Shown here one piece after another: positions 23,656-31,679 of a DNA stretch of 64,000 nt. The DNA comes from Pseudomonas sp. LS1212 (lineage in GTDB: Bacteria; Pseudomonadota; Gammaproteobacteria; Pseudomonadales; Pseudomonadaceae), in NCBI RefSeq assembly GCF_024741815.1, contig NZ_CP102951.1, positions 3,610,001 through 3,674,000 on the forward strand, written 5' to 3'. The stretch's first letter is position 1. Each line of letters opens with the position of its first letter. Under the pieces are notes generated by a model. The model ran no database searches. It was not told where the DNA came from and saw nothing but the letters and a program-made list of their open reading frames with translations. Made by a program: the position numbers and the translations under genes.

Positions 23656-24957
23656 CTAGATTTCTGTTCTGGCCCTGACCGCCTCCACGCGCATTCGAAG
23701 CATGGCGCCGATGTCGAGTAATGGTCGGGGCGGGAGCCAGCCGGGCTGAGCCCTGTGCATGACCGACTGCAATAGTGGCGAGCTGGCACCCGATGCCAAT
23801 TCAGCGAGCAGCCGTCCCCAAAGAGTGCCGCGCGCGACGCCCGAACCATTGCATCCGGCCACGGCAAACAGGCCCTCTTCAACCTTGGCAAAATAAGGTT
23901 GCCCGGTGCGTGAGGCGCTCAGGTGACCGGTCCAGGTGTATTGAATATCCTGCTCGGTCAACCACGGAAAACGTCGCTGCAAGCCTTGCACATGGTGTTT
24001 TCGACGGTGCAAGAGCTCACTGTCGGACAAATCCCGAGAGCGGTATTCCGCCGTGTTGCGGATCATCACTCGACGATCCGGCGTCAGTCGCACCGTGGCG
24101 CCGAGTGGCCGGGTGGACAGCACGCCCCAAGGCTCAACACCGCCGATGGCTCGGAACTCCTCATCGCTGAGGGGCCGCGTGAGGCTGGCGCTGAGTTCCA
24201 TCGGGAACGTCCCGCTGTCAACTATCCCCGCGCGTGGGATGAAAGCGTTCAGGCAAACCAGCACCTGCTTTGCTTCAATGCTTGCACCGATGCCATTAGC
24301 GCGAATACGCCCTTTGTCCAAACGTTCCAGACCGGTGATATCGGTGCTTTCGTAAAGGGTCACATTGTCCGGCAGCGCGTCCAGCAGGCCCTTCACGTAT
24401 TTCGCTGGTTGCAGCAGTGCGTTGCCATTGCCGCACCAGATCGCGGCTTGGTAATGGCGGGTTCCCAGCTTTTGGATCAACTGCTCACCCTGCAGAAACT
24501 GCGCAGAGGCACCGAGGGCGCGTAGCGTCTCCAACTTGGCCTCGACATGAGTCAGCTTGGCTGGGTCGCTGACGGCGAAGAAGTAGCCAGAGTCCCTGAA
24601 GTCGCATTCAATGCCATGACGGGCAATGCGCTGGCGTACCTCCTCATTGGCGACCTGAGAAATCGACGTATCTACTTCAAAATCAGCGAACCCCTGCCTG
24701 CCAATCAGCTCATCATTGGCCGGATGTTCGTGAGCCACCACGAATCCTGAATTGCGCGCCGAAGCCCCCTGCGCGGCTCGCTGTCTGTCGACGACCACGA
24801 TGCGTGCCTGAGGGTGCATTTCAGCGAGCGTATGTGCGGCACAAAGGCCGGTGATACCGGCACCGATGACCAGCCAATCGGCTTTCTGCGTGCCGCTCAG
24901 GCGATCACGAACTGATGAGTTGCCAGCTTGCGCAATCCAGCCACATACATTTTCCAT
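23656..24957 (-). CDS. PuuB-like FAD-dependent amine oxidoreductase
   Basis: 433 residues. Dinucleotide-binding GAGITGLCAAHTLAE near residue 33; GASARNSGFVVAHE follows, as in gamma-glutamylputrescine oxidase and related DAO-fold enzymes; and C-terminal YTWTGHLSASRTGQPYF and GCNGSGVARGTLWG complete the fold. It probably oxidises an amine or amino acid with O2. Context (polyamine-binding protein downstream, LysR divergent, aldehyde dehydrogenase and SpuC nearby) supports a polyamine-derived substrate. Confidence 0.85.
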   Translation of the reverse strand: MENVCGWIAQAGNSSVRDRLSGTQKADWLVIGAGITGLCAAHTLAEMHPQARIVVVDRQRAAQGASARNSGFVVAHEHPANDELIGRQGFADFEVDTSISQVANEEVRQRIARHGIECDFRDSGYFFAVSDPAKLTHVEAKLETLRALGASAQFLQGEQLIQKLGTRHYQAAIWCGNGNALLQPAKYVKGLLDALPDNVTLYESTDITGLERLDKGRIRANGIGASIEAKQVLVCLNAFIPRAGIVDSGTFPMELSASLTRPLSDEEFRAIGGVEPWGVLSTRPLGATVRLTPDRRVMIRNTAEYRSRDLSDSELLHRRKHHVQGLQRRFPWLTEQDIQYTWTGHLSASRTGQPYFAKVEEGLFAVAGCNGSGVARGTLWGRLLAELASGASSPLLQSVMHRAQPGWLPPRPLLDIGAMLRMRVEAVRARTEI

Positions 24958-25123
24958 GCGTCACCTCATTTGACTGTCGTTCTGCCAGCCGCATCTGTTC
25001 AAAGCAGAAATACATGCATAAATCGCATGAGCAGTTTGAGATGACGGTAGCCAGAGCTAGAATCTATAGGGTCCGTGGTAATACGACCAACGTTATAAAA
25101 TCATCGAGATATTCTGAAAACGC

Positions 25124-26020
25124 ATGGATAAAATTCGCCACGTCCCCTCTCTCCAGGCCTTGCAGGCATTGGTGGAGGTCGCTGATTCGGGCAGCTTCAC
25201 TCAGGCTGCGCAAAAGCTGTGCCTGACCCAAAGCGCAGTGAGCCGGCAAATCCAGCAGTTGGAGAGTCACTTCGGCGTACCGATGTTCGTGAGGAGCAGC
25301 CGTAGTATTCGACTGACCCCAGAGGGCGAACAGGTGCTTGGCAGCGCCCGGAGTATCCTGGAGCAATTGAAGAATCTCGAGGATCGGCTCTCTCCCCAGA
25401 AGCGCCCTTTTCGTATACGCATGCATGTATCGCTGGCGGTTCGCTGGTTGCTGCCCAAGTTGAGCGACTTTTACCGGCGTCACCCGGAAATTGCCTTGTC
25501 GATCGAAACCGTCGCGACTGAGATCGTCGAGCCGGCCAGCGACAGCGACGCCTACATCCTCTATCTGCCGGAGCCGTCAAGCGCTCCTGATTGCCTGACC
25601 TTGTTCGAGGAAGCACTGGTTCCGGTGTGCGCCCCTGGCCTTGCCAGTTCAACCCAGCCACTGGCGTCGGTAGAGGATCTTGTACGCTTCGCGCTGCTCC
25701 ATCGTTCGGCAGACAAGCAAGCCTGGATTGATTGGTTGGCAGCCAATGGCGGCAAGTCACTGGAGGACTACCGGCACATACCTTTCAACCTCGACGAGTT
25801 GGCACTTGATGCAGCGGCGCGAGGTCTGGGGGTGGCCGTGACAGACATGACCCTGGCAGAGGAGTCCATCGAACGCGGAGTGCTCGTCGTCCCCTTCGGC
25901 CACCCCTTGAAGACAAGAGGGATCTATTCGCTTTGCCTGCAACCCTCAGCCGCATCTCATCCGGCGTGCTCGCTGATCATGCAATGGTTCACCCGCCAGG
26001 CCGAGCAGGACGTCGGCTGA
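25124..26020 (+). CDS. GcvA-like LysR regulator, divergent to the amine oxidase
   Basis: A 298-residue LysR protein with the GcvA-type HTH (LQALVEVADSGSFTQAAQKL, then LTQSAVSRQIQQLE, residues ~8-65) and an effector domain with LHRSADKQAWIDWL, typical of the GcvA subgroup. It is transcribed away from the FAD oxidoreductase across a 166-base gap, so it is the likely regulator of the oxidase and binding-protein genes. Confidence 0.88.
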   Translation: MDKIRHVPSLQALQALVEVADSGSFTQAAQKLCLTQSAVSRQIQQLESHFGVPMFVRSSRSIRLTPEGEQVLGSARSILEQLKNLEDRLSPQKRPFRIRMHVSLAVRWLLPKLSDFYRRHPEIALSIETVATEIVEPASDSDAYILYLPEPSSAPDCLTLFEEALVPVCAPGLASSTQPLASVEDLVRFALLHRSADKQAWIDWLAANGGKSLEDYRHIPFNLDELALDAAARGLGVAVTDMTLAEESIERGVLVVPFGHPLKTRGIYSLCLQPSAASHPACSLIMQWFTRQAEQDVG

Positions 26021-26071
26021 AGATGCCCTACGCCTGCGCCGGTAAGATTGCTGGGGGCCTTGCGGCCCCAG

Positions 26072-26094
26072 CGCAGCCTAACGGCAGCGGCTAC
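26072..26094 (-). repeat. REP element, inverted GTAGCCGCTGCC family
   Basis: CGCAGCCTAACGGCAGCGGC followed by TAC is the reverse complement of the REP family seen at 101 and 22319, after a GGGGCC/GGCCCC hairpin (26054-26070). It lies after the LysR gene. Confidence 0.65.
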
Positions 26095-26246
26095 AGGGTC
26101 CGGCCCAGCCATTGATTCCGTGAACGTCGGTCAGCCTGCGAAATAAAATTGCCGAGGCTGGATAAAAACCTCCGGACGCGCCATCCTCCACGCCTTTTTC
26201 AAGCACAGCTCACTGTGCTGCGCCCGGCGAGCGAAGGAACTTTCCC

Positions 26247-26807
26247 ATGCAATATCAACCTCTTGATGCCACCGACGCCGAGTTTATCGAAGACATCCTG
26301 CTGAAATACGGCGACGATCACTCGGTGCTCAATCTCTCAGAGCTCGACGGTTACTTCACCGCGCTGGTTTCCGGCCCTGTGCAGGTGGACATCGCCGAAT
26401 GGTTCCCGGCCATCTGGGGCGGGCAGAACCCGGATTGGGATAGCCCTGATGAAGGTAAACGGTTCATAGAACTCAGTGTGCGCCACATGAACGCACTGGC
26501 CACCCAGCTGGCCACTAATGTGCAGGCCTTCAAGGCACGGTTCGAACAGACCGAACACCAGGGCCAGACACTCACCCTGGCTGAAGAGTGGTGCTTTGGT
26601 TACCTGCGTGGCGTCGCCGTGGGCAACTGGCCCGAGCTGCCAGCGCCCCAGGCCGCGAAACTGCAGGTGATTGCCTTCTGCGCCGAACAAGACAACTTCG
26701 AACTCCCGGCGGATCTGGATGTGGCGCAACATCGTCAGCGCGTAGAAGCGATCGAACCGGCTGCCTGCGCCTTGCATGACTACTGGGTAGCTCAGCGCCA
26801 GGGGTGA
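26247..26807 (+). CDS. UPF0149 (YecA-like) family protein
   Basis: A 186-residue soluble protein. The N-terminal MLLNLSELDGYFTALVSGP-like stretch (here LNLSELDGYFTAL) and the central WCFGYLRGVAVG mark the UPF0149/YecA N-terminal domain. The C-terminal zinc-binding SEC-C motif found in some YecA proteins is absent. Function is unknown in the family. AAGGAA lies upstream. The stop is 5 bases from the convergent gene. Confidence 0.85.
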   Translation: MQYQPLDATDAEFIEDILLKYGDDHSVLNLSELDGYFTALVSGPVQVDIAEWFPAIWGGQNPDWDSPDEGKRFIELSVRHMNALATQLATNVQAFKARFEQTEHQGQTLTLAEEWCFGYLRGVAVGNWPELPAPQAAKLQVIAFCAEQDNFELPADLDVAQHRQRVEAIEPAACALHDYWVAQRQG

Positions 26808-26812
26808 TAGCG

Positions 26813-27103
26813 CTAATTGATCTGCACCATGACCGAACCTTCCGTGATGAGCGGCGGGTTCGCGTGGATATTCGAGGCATTTTTCTGAATCCAGTCGCGC
26901 GCGACTTTCACGCTCTCATCGGTACCGGTCTTGTCTGCGCAAACAGTCACCGACATACCGCCATTACCGGTAGACAGCAGTGTGTAGCTTACCAGGCCAG
27001 ACACTTTGCGCAGGGCAGCTTCGACGTCGGCCTTGTGCTCTTCCAGAACATCGAAAAGCTGCTTTGCTCCAGCACCTGAGTAGGTTCTTGTGACCGCATA
27101 CAT
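26813..27103 (-). CDS. small ABM-like dimeric alpha-beta barrel protein
   Basis: A 96-residue soluble protein (MYAVTRTYSGAGAKQLFDVL start) preceded by AAAGGAGATTGAT. The pattern of a tyrosine-rich first strand, a helix (VEAALRKVSGL) and a SYTLLSTGNGGMSVTVCAD strand pair resembles the ferredoxin-like ABM/dimeric barrel fold. No catalytic residue can be assigned; function unknown. Confidence 0.75.
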   Translation of the reverse strand: MYAVTRTYSGAGAKQLFDVLEEHKADVEAALRKVSGLVSYTLLSTGNGGMSVTVCADKTGTDESVKVARDWIQKNASNIHANPPLITEGSVMVQIN

Positions 27104-27248
27104 ATCAATCTCCTTTGGGAGTTCCCGATTCGGGCCGAAGAGAGCCACTTGTCACGTCATTTGTTCAGCTTAGCCAAACGCCGGTGACGAGCGAAATGCA
27201 ACGACCACCGGCAGCGCCTGCGATGCAGGCGGCGCCCCGCCCCTGCGC

Positions 27249-27722
27249 TCAAGGGGTAACGCTATAGCCACGCCCTTGCAAGCAACTTGTGTACGCGGTC
27301 GAACTGGCAGCAGCCTGGTTGCTCTGCTGCTCACGGCGATCCTGACGACGCTCTTGACGCTGGCGCACGCCACCCACGGCCGCACCGGCTGCTGCGGTCT
27401 GTTGGGCCTGATTTTGCCGGTACTCCTGTTTCACGGAGTCATCCACCTGATCATACAATTGCTCATGCTGGCGCCCGCGAACCTCTGCCCCGACGGCGCC
27501 GGCGGCGGCACCAGCGGCTGCCCCCCGGAGCCGTCCTCCCGCCTGGGGCGTGCTTGAAGTAGTGGGTGTGGCACTGCTTGCGGCCACGTTGTGGCAATCG
27601 TTGATATCCTGCTGAACCTGCTGAGGACTCTGGCCTTTCGTAGGTACGACCGTCTGGGCGTGCCCCTGGGCACTGGCGCCCAGTAACACGAGGCACGCCG
27701 CTAGCGTTGATAGAGTGTTCAT
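27249..27722 (-). CDS. glycine-zipper envelope protein
   Basis: 157 residues with a signal peptide (LAACLVLLGASAQGHAQ). A central glycine-zipper segment (GAAAGAAAGAVGAEVRGRQ) is followed by a Gln-rich helical stretch and a second small GAAVGG motif. Cys in DINDCHNVA and SCLQGRGY near the C-terminus could pair. Such proteins sit in the periplasm or outer membrane of pseudomonads; function unknown. Confidence 0.8.
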   Translation of the reverse strand: MNTLSTLAACLVLLGASAQGHAQTVVPTKGQSPQQVQQDINDCHNVAASSATPTTSSTPQAGGRLRGAAAGAAAGAVGAEVRGRQHEQLYDQVDDSVKQEYRQNQAQQTAAAGAAVGGVRQRQERRQDRREQQSNQAAASSTAYTSCLQGRGYSVTP

Positions 27723-27769
27723 CGGACTCTCCTGCAAAGCTGAGGACTGCAAGCAAGTATATCGTGTAG

Positions 27770-27877
27770 CGCTACCGGGCTTTTTGTGAGGCCAATGACA
27801 TCCCGGCCAAGGACATCACCAGCTTCTCGGGCTACCCCGTCTCGGCGATCCGCCTCCTTGACGAGATCGCCGACTGA
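27770..27877 (+). pseudogene. short 3' gene remnant, family unknown
   Basis: A 35-codon frame (ending SAIRLLDEIAD, stop at 27875) with core-genome codon bias but no start codon, closed upstream at 27767. It lies between two convergent-side genes and reads like the last codons of a lost gene. I do not recognise the family. Confidence 0.3.
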
Positions 27878-27881
27878 GCCG

Positions 27882-28367
27882 TTACCAGCCCAGCTGTTTG
27901 TTGAAACCCAGCGCATCGTAGTAATCGTGCTGGCTGGCGATCTTGCCGTCCTTCAAACGAATGAAGCTGACGCCTTTGAAAGACAAGGGCTTGTTGGTCG
28001 CCGGGGTATCAGGCCCCCAGGCGCCGGTGTTGCGGCCATCGAACTGCCATTCGAAGGCAATGTTGTCGCCCTCCACGACAGGCTCGCCCACCATCTGCCA
28101 TTTCAGGTCAGGCACCGCATCGATAAAGAGCTTGATGACTTTATCCTTGGCCGTTTCCCTGCCGACCTGAGGAACCCCGACGGACGCGTCGAGAAACTCC
28201 CCGTCTTCGGCAAAATATTGCGCAGCCGCCTCCGGGTCGTGTTTGTTCCAGGCGCTCATGTAAGCGTTGATGACGTCCAGGGTGGCTTGTTTATCCGCTG
28301 CAACCGAAAACTGGGCGAACAAAAGAAAGACAAGAAGGCTGGCCAGGCGTATCGATAAACGGTGCAT
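27882..28367 (-). CDS. secreted SnoaL/NTF2-like protein
   Basis: A 161-residue protein with signal peptide (LASLLVFLLFAQFSVAADK). The mature part is a polyketide-cyclase-like NTF2 fold: YMSAWNKHDPEAAAQYFAEDGEF, GRETAKDKVIKLFIDAVPDL, and FEWQFDGRNTG. Substrate unknown; a periplasmic location is unusual but not rare for this fold in pseudomonads. AGGAAATACC precedes the ATG. Confidence 0.82.
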   Translation of the reverse strand: MHRLSIRLASLLVFLLFAQFSVAADKQATLDVINAYMSAWNKHDPEAAAQYFAEDGEFLDASVGVPQVGRETAKDKVIKLFIDAVPDLKWQMVGEPVVEGDNIAFEWQFDGRNTGAWGPDTPATNKPLSFKGVSFIRLKDGKIASQHDYYDALGFNKQLGW

Positions 28368-28412
28368 GGTATTTCCTCTTCGATTATTGCTGTTGTGGGT
28401 GAGGTGGAAAAA

Positions 28413-29168
28413 CTAGGGCGTCGCTGCCTGTCGCGGGACAGGCAATTCAACCAGGGACCACTCGATCGATAACGGTTCAAGCTTGTGCACTTTCGCGGCG
28501 GCACCTTTGTAAGTAATGGGCCGGCTGGCCATATTGCCAACGAACCAGTTGGCCGAATTGGCCGCGACGATCCGGCCTTCGCCATTGATGATGAACGCCT
28601 CGTTCTTCATCCGCAGCAGGCAACGGGTGAGCAGCTGATCAAATTCGTGCAGGGCAATATCGGCCGCGGCAACGCCGACAAAATGCCCGCCGGCGAAGAT
28701 GGGGACGGAGAACGCCAGAATGTAGAGTTCGGTCCCGTAGAGATCCACGAAAGGCCCTTCTACCGACGCCTCGCCCGTCAGCTTCGGACGAGTGAACCAG
28801 GGCATGCCCTGATAGTTGTAAAAGCTTTCGCTCTGACGGTTGAAATTCAACATCATGGGGGCGATTTTCCCGCTTGAGGGGCGGTAGAACCATTCGATGA
28901 ACAGCTCTTGGTCGGCGAGCTCGCCGGGTTCCAGTACCACACCGGTCCCATGAATATAGTTGTCATCCTGCGACAGTCGTTCTTCGATCGTCGCCTGCAA
29001 AAAAGCCAGGTCTTTGGATGTCGGCTTTCTGCCTTCAGCGTCAAGTGCGTTCCAGACAGTGACCACGTCTTCGGCCAGCGTATTGAGTTGCTCGAACACC
29101 TTGCAGAAAATGGCTTCCAATCGCTGGGTGCACTGGCGAAGCTCTTCATGTTGTTCTGTTGTAATCAT
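28413..29168 (-). CDS. soluble Cache-domain protein coupled to a GntR regulator
   Basis: 251 residues with no signal peptide and no membrane helix. After an N-terminal helical stretch (to ~45) comes a PDC/Cache-like domain: GTGVVLEPGELADQELFIEWFY, FNRQSESFYNYQGMPWF, GPFVDLYGTELYILAFSVPIF and GVAAADIAL. Cache domains normally sit in extracytoplasmic sensors and bind amines or amino acids, so a cytoplasmic stand-alone version is notable. Its ATG overlaps the GntR stop (ATGA). It may sense the same ligand as the pathway, or act with the regulator; that is inference. Confidence 0.78.
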   Translation of the reverse strand: MITTEQHEELRQCTQRLEAIFCKVFEQLNTLAEDVVTVWNALDAEGRKPTSKDLAFLQATIEERLSQDDNYIHGTGVVLEPGELADQELFIEWFYRPSSGKIAPMMLNFNRQSESFYNYQGMPWFTRPKLTGEASVEGPFVDLYGTELYILAFSVPIFAGGHFVGVAAADIALHEFDQLLTRCLLRMKNEAFIINGEGRIVAANSANWFVGNMASRPITYKGAAAKVHKLEPLSIEWSLVELPVPRQAATP

Positions 29169-29920
29169 GACAATGTGCTCTCTTGCAGCCCAAGCAATTC
29201 GAAGCGCAAATCCATCAGGCGCTTTATGCCCTCTTTGACATGTGCTTGTGCCAGGGCGCTGGCCAGATTGGATTCGCCGGCCGTCACAGCCTGCAGAATG
29301 GCCCGATGTTCAGCAATGACTGTGGTTTTCTGCGCATCGGTCATGGAGATCCATTGCAGTTCGCCCATTTCGGCCTGCAGTCGCATTTCGGCGTGGGTCA
29401 AGCGCACGGATTGAGCGGCAACGGCGACCTCTATATGAAATCGGGCATCAGCCCGGCGAAGTTCGCTTCGAGTGGTCGCGTCCTGCAGTGCCGCAACGAA
29501 GTGTTCCAGCCGTTGGTGTTGCGCGCTGGAGGACCGGCTTGCCGCCAAACTGGCGGCGGTTGCCGAAACAGCGATCTGTTCGTCGCACAGGTCTCGAAGC
29601 TCCAACGAGCTCATCGCGCACAGTCTGGCCTTGAGGAAATCATCGGAGACTGCCACCGGGGCGCAAACGAAACTGCCGCCGTTTCTGCCACGCCGGGTAG
29701 CGACTACACCGCGCTCGCGCAGAATCGCCAGGGCATCGCGCAGGGTCACGGTGGCCACACCGAAGCGGGTAGCCAGATCGCTCTCGCTGGGTAATTGCTC
29801 CCCCTCGCCAATCAACCCCAGCTCGATGACTTCGATCAGTCGGCGCGCCACTTCCTCGGGCTTGCCCTCCTGGCTGACCTGCAGCAGGGAAAGGCGGTTC
29901 ACTTTATTCAGTTGAGTCAT
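29165..29920 (-). CDS. FadR-type (FCD) GntR regulator of the amine pathway
   Basis: A 251-residue GntR protein. The winged helix lies in residues ~20-90 (LPSESDLATRFGVATVTLRDAL, then RGVVATRRGRNGGSFV) and the FCD ligand-binding domain in ~100-240, with HIEVAVAAQ and EHRAIL as likely metal/ligand histidines. It is divergent from the aldehyde dehydrogenase gene, with a perfect dyad in between, so it is the likely repressor of that gene. It is co-translated with the Cache protein. Confidence 0.88.
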   Translation of the reverse strand: MTQLNKVNRLSLLQVSQEGKPEEVARRLIEVIELGLIGEGEQLPSESDLATRFGVATVTLRDALAILRERGVVATRRGRNGGSFVCAPVAVSDDFLKARLCAMSSLELRDLCDEQIAVSATAASLAASRSSSAQHQRLEHFVAALQDATTRSELRRADARFHIEVAVAAQSVRLTHAEMRLQAEMGELQWISMTDAQKTTVIAEHRAILQAVTAGESNLASALAQAHVKEGIKRLMDLRFELLGLQESTLS

Positions 29921-30061
29921 CTACTCGCCGCATAAAATATGGAACTAGCTTTCTTGTAGCCATATCGGCACGCACATTCAACAAAAAAGCGCCATGAAAA
30001 TGAAATAAAACAGTTCGAATGTCGTTTTCAGATAAAAACGACTACCTGTTTGGCAGGGATC

Positions 30062-30080
30062 AAACCATAAGATATGGTTT
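30062..30080. promoter_or_regulatory. operator dyad before the aldehyde dehydrogenase gene
   Basis: AAACCATA-AGA-TATGGTTT is a perfect inverted repeat (8-bp arms, 3-bp spacer) in the gap between the GntR gene and the aldehyde dehydrogenase gene. Matching half-sites ATATGG (29937-29942) and CCATAT (29960-29965) lie near the GntR start, so both promoters may be bound by the same protein. Confidence 0.65.
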
Positions 30081-30122
30081 CATATGTTTAATAAAACCTT
30101 CGACACAGAGGAATTGCACAGC

Positions 30123-31613
30123 ATGAATCCATCGCCAAACACATGGGAAACTCGGGCTCAGGCGCTGAAGATAGAGGGACGAGCCTTTATCGCAGGGGAT
30201 TACACCCACGCTATCGAGGGGCAAACCTTTGATTGCATCAGCCCGGTCGATGGCCGGCTGCTGACCAAAGTTGCCAGTTGCTCGGCCGCGGACGCCGATC
30301 GCGCGGTGCAAGTCGCTCGCGCCACGTTCGATTCAGGTGTCTGGTCGCGCATGGCGCCGGCGGACAGAAAGCAGGTCATGATTCGTTTTGCCGAGCTGCT
30401 GGCGGCCAACGCCGAGGAACTGGCGCTGCTGGAAACCCTGGACATGGGCAAGCCCATCATCGACTCGCTGACCATCGACGTCCCGGGCGCCGCGCAAGCG
30501 CTGAGCTGGAGCGGCGAGGCCATCGACAAGATTTACGACGAAGTCGCCGCCACCCCGCATGACCAGCTCGGCCTGGTCACGCGCGAGCCGGTCGGCGTGG
30601 TCGCCGCCATCGTGCCGTGGAACTTCCCGCTGATGATGGCCTGCTGGAAGCTGGGCCCGGCGCTGTCGACCGGTAACTCGGTGATCCTCAAGCCTTCGGA
30701 AAAATCCCCGCTGACCGCCATCCGCATTGCCCAGCTGGCCGTCGAGGCCGGCATTCCGGCGGGCGTGCTGAACGTGCTGCCAGGCTATGGCCACACCGTC
30801 GGCAAGGCCCTGGCCCTGCACATGGACGTCGATACCCTGGTGTTCACCGGCTCGACCAAAATCGCCAAGCAGCTGATGATCTATGCCGGTGAGTCGAACA
30901 TGAAGCGCGTCTGGCTGGAAGCCGGCGGCAAGAGCCCGAACATCGTCTTCGCCGATGCGGCGGATCTGCAGGTGGCGGCCGAGTCGGCGGCCGGCGCGAT
31001 TGCCTTCAACCAGGGCGAAGTCTGCACCGCCGGCTCGCGTCTGCTGGTGGAACGTTCGATCAAGGACAAGTTCCTGCCGATGGTGCTCGAGGCGCTCAAG
31101 GGCTGGAAGCCGGGCAACCCGCTGGACCCGGCAACCAACGTCGGTGCGCTGGTCGATACCCAGCAGATGAACAGCGTGCTGTCGTACATCGAGGCCGGTC
31201 AAAACGATGGCGCCAAGCTGCTGGTAGGCGGCAAGCGCACCCTGCAGGAAACCGGTGGCACCTATGTCGAACCAACGATTTTCGACGGCGTCAGCAATGC
31301 CATGAAGATCGCCCAGGAAGAGATCTTTGGCCCGGTGCTGTCGGTGATCACCTTCGACACCGTGGAAGAAGCCATCGCCATCGCCAACGACACCCCCTAC
31401 GGGCTGGCCGCGGCCGTGTGGACCGCCGACCTCTCCAAGGGCCACCTGACCGCCAAGGCCCTGCGGGCCGGCAGCGTCTGGATCAACCAGTACGACGGCG
31501 GCGACATGACCGCACCGTTCGGCGGCTTCAAGCAATCGGGCAACGGTCGCGACAAGTCGCTGCATGCGTTCGACAAGTACACCGAGCTGAAAGCGACCTG
31601 GATCAAGCTATAA
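30123..31613 (+). CDS. PuuC/KauB-like aldehyde dehydrogenase
   Basis: A 496-residue NAD(P)-dependent aldehyde dehydrogenase: IVPWNFPLMMACWK, FTGSTKIAKQLM, catalytic Glu in LEAGGKSPNIVF, catalytic Cys in FNQGEVCTAGSRL, and EEIFGPVLSV. It most resembles gamma-glutamyl-gamma-aminobutyraldehyde/4-guanidinobutyraldehyde dehydrogenases of polyamine catabolism. The start at 30123 (GAGGAA upstream) is preferred; an ATG at 30084 would add 13 residues. It is followed by an APC permease and spuC on the same strand. Confidence 0.9.
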   Translation: MNPSPNTWETRAQALKIEGRAFIAGDYTHAIEGQTFDCISPVDGRLLTKVASCSAADADRAVQVARATFDSGVWSRMAPADRKQVMIRFAELLAANAEELALLETLDMGKPIIDSLTIDVPGAAQALSWSGEAIDKIYDEVAATPHDQLGLVTREPVGVVAAIVPWNFPLMMACWKLGPALSTGNSVILKPSEKSPLTAIRIAQLAVEAGIPAGVLNVLPGYGHTVGKALALHMDVDTLVFTGSTKIAKQLMIYAGESNMKRVWLEAGGKSPNIVFADAADLQVAAESAAGAIAFNQGEVCTAGSRLLVERSIKDKFLPMVLEALKGWKPGNPLDPATNVGALVDTQQMNSVLSYIEAGQNDGAKLLVGGKRTLQETGGTYVEPTIFDGVSNAMKIAQEEIFGPVLSVITFDTVEEAIAIANDTPYGLAAAVWTADLSKGHLTAKALRAGSVWINQYDGGDMTAPFGGFKQSGNGRDKSLHAFDKYTELKATWIKL

Positions 31614-31679
31614 AGCAGCAACAGGCTCTCAGACCAAAAATAAAAACTGCCTACAGGACACTGTCCTCAGGATAACAAC

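Noticed and set aside
25064..25110. GGT-N6-ACC dyad near the GcvA-like LysR start
   Set aside because: Three-base arms are too short to distinguish from chance.
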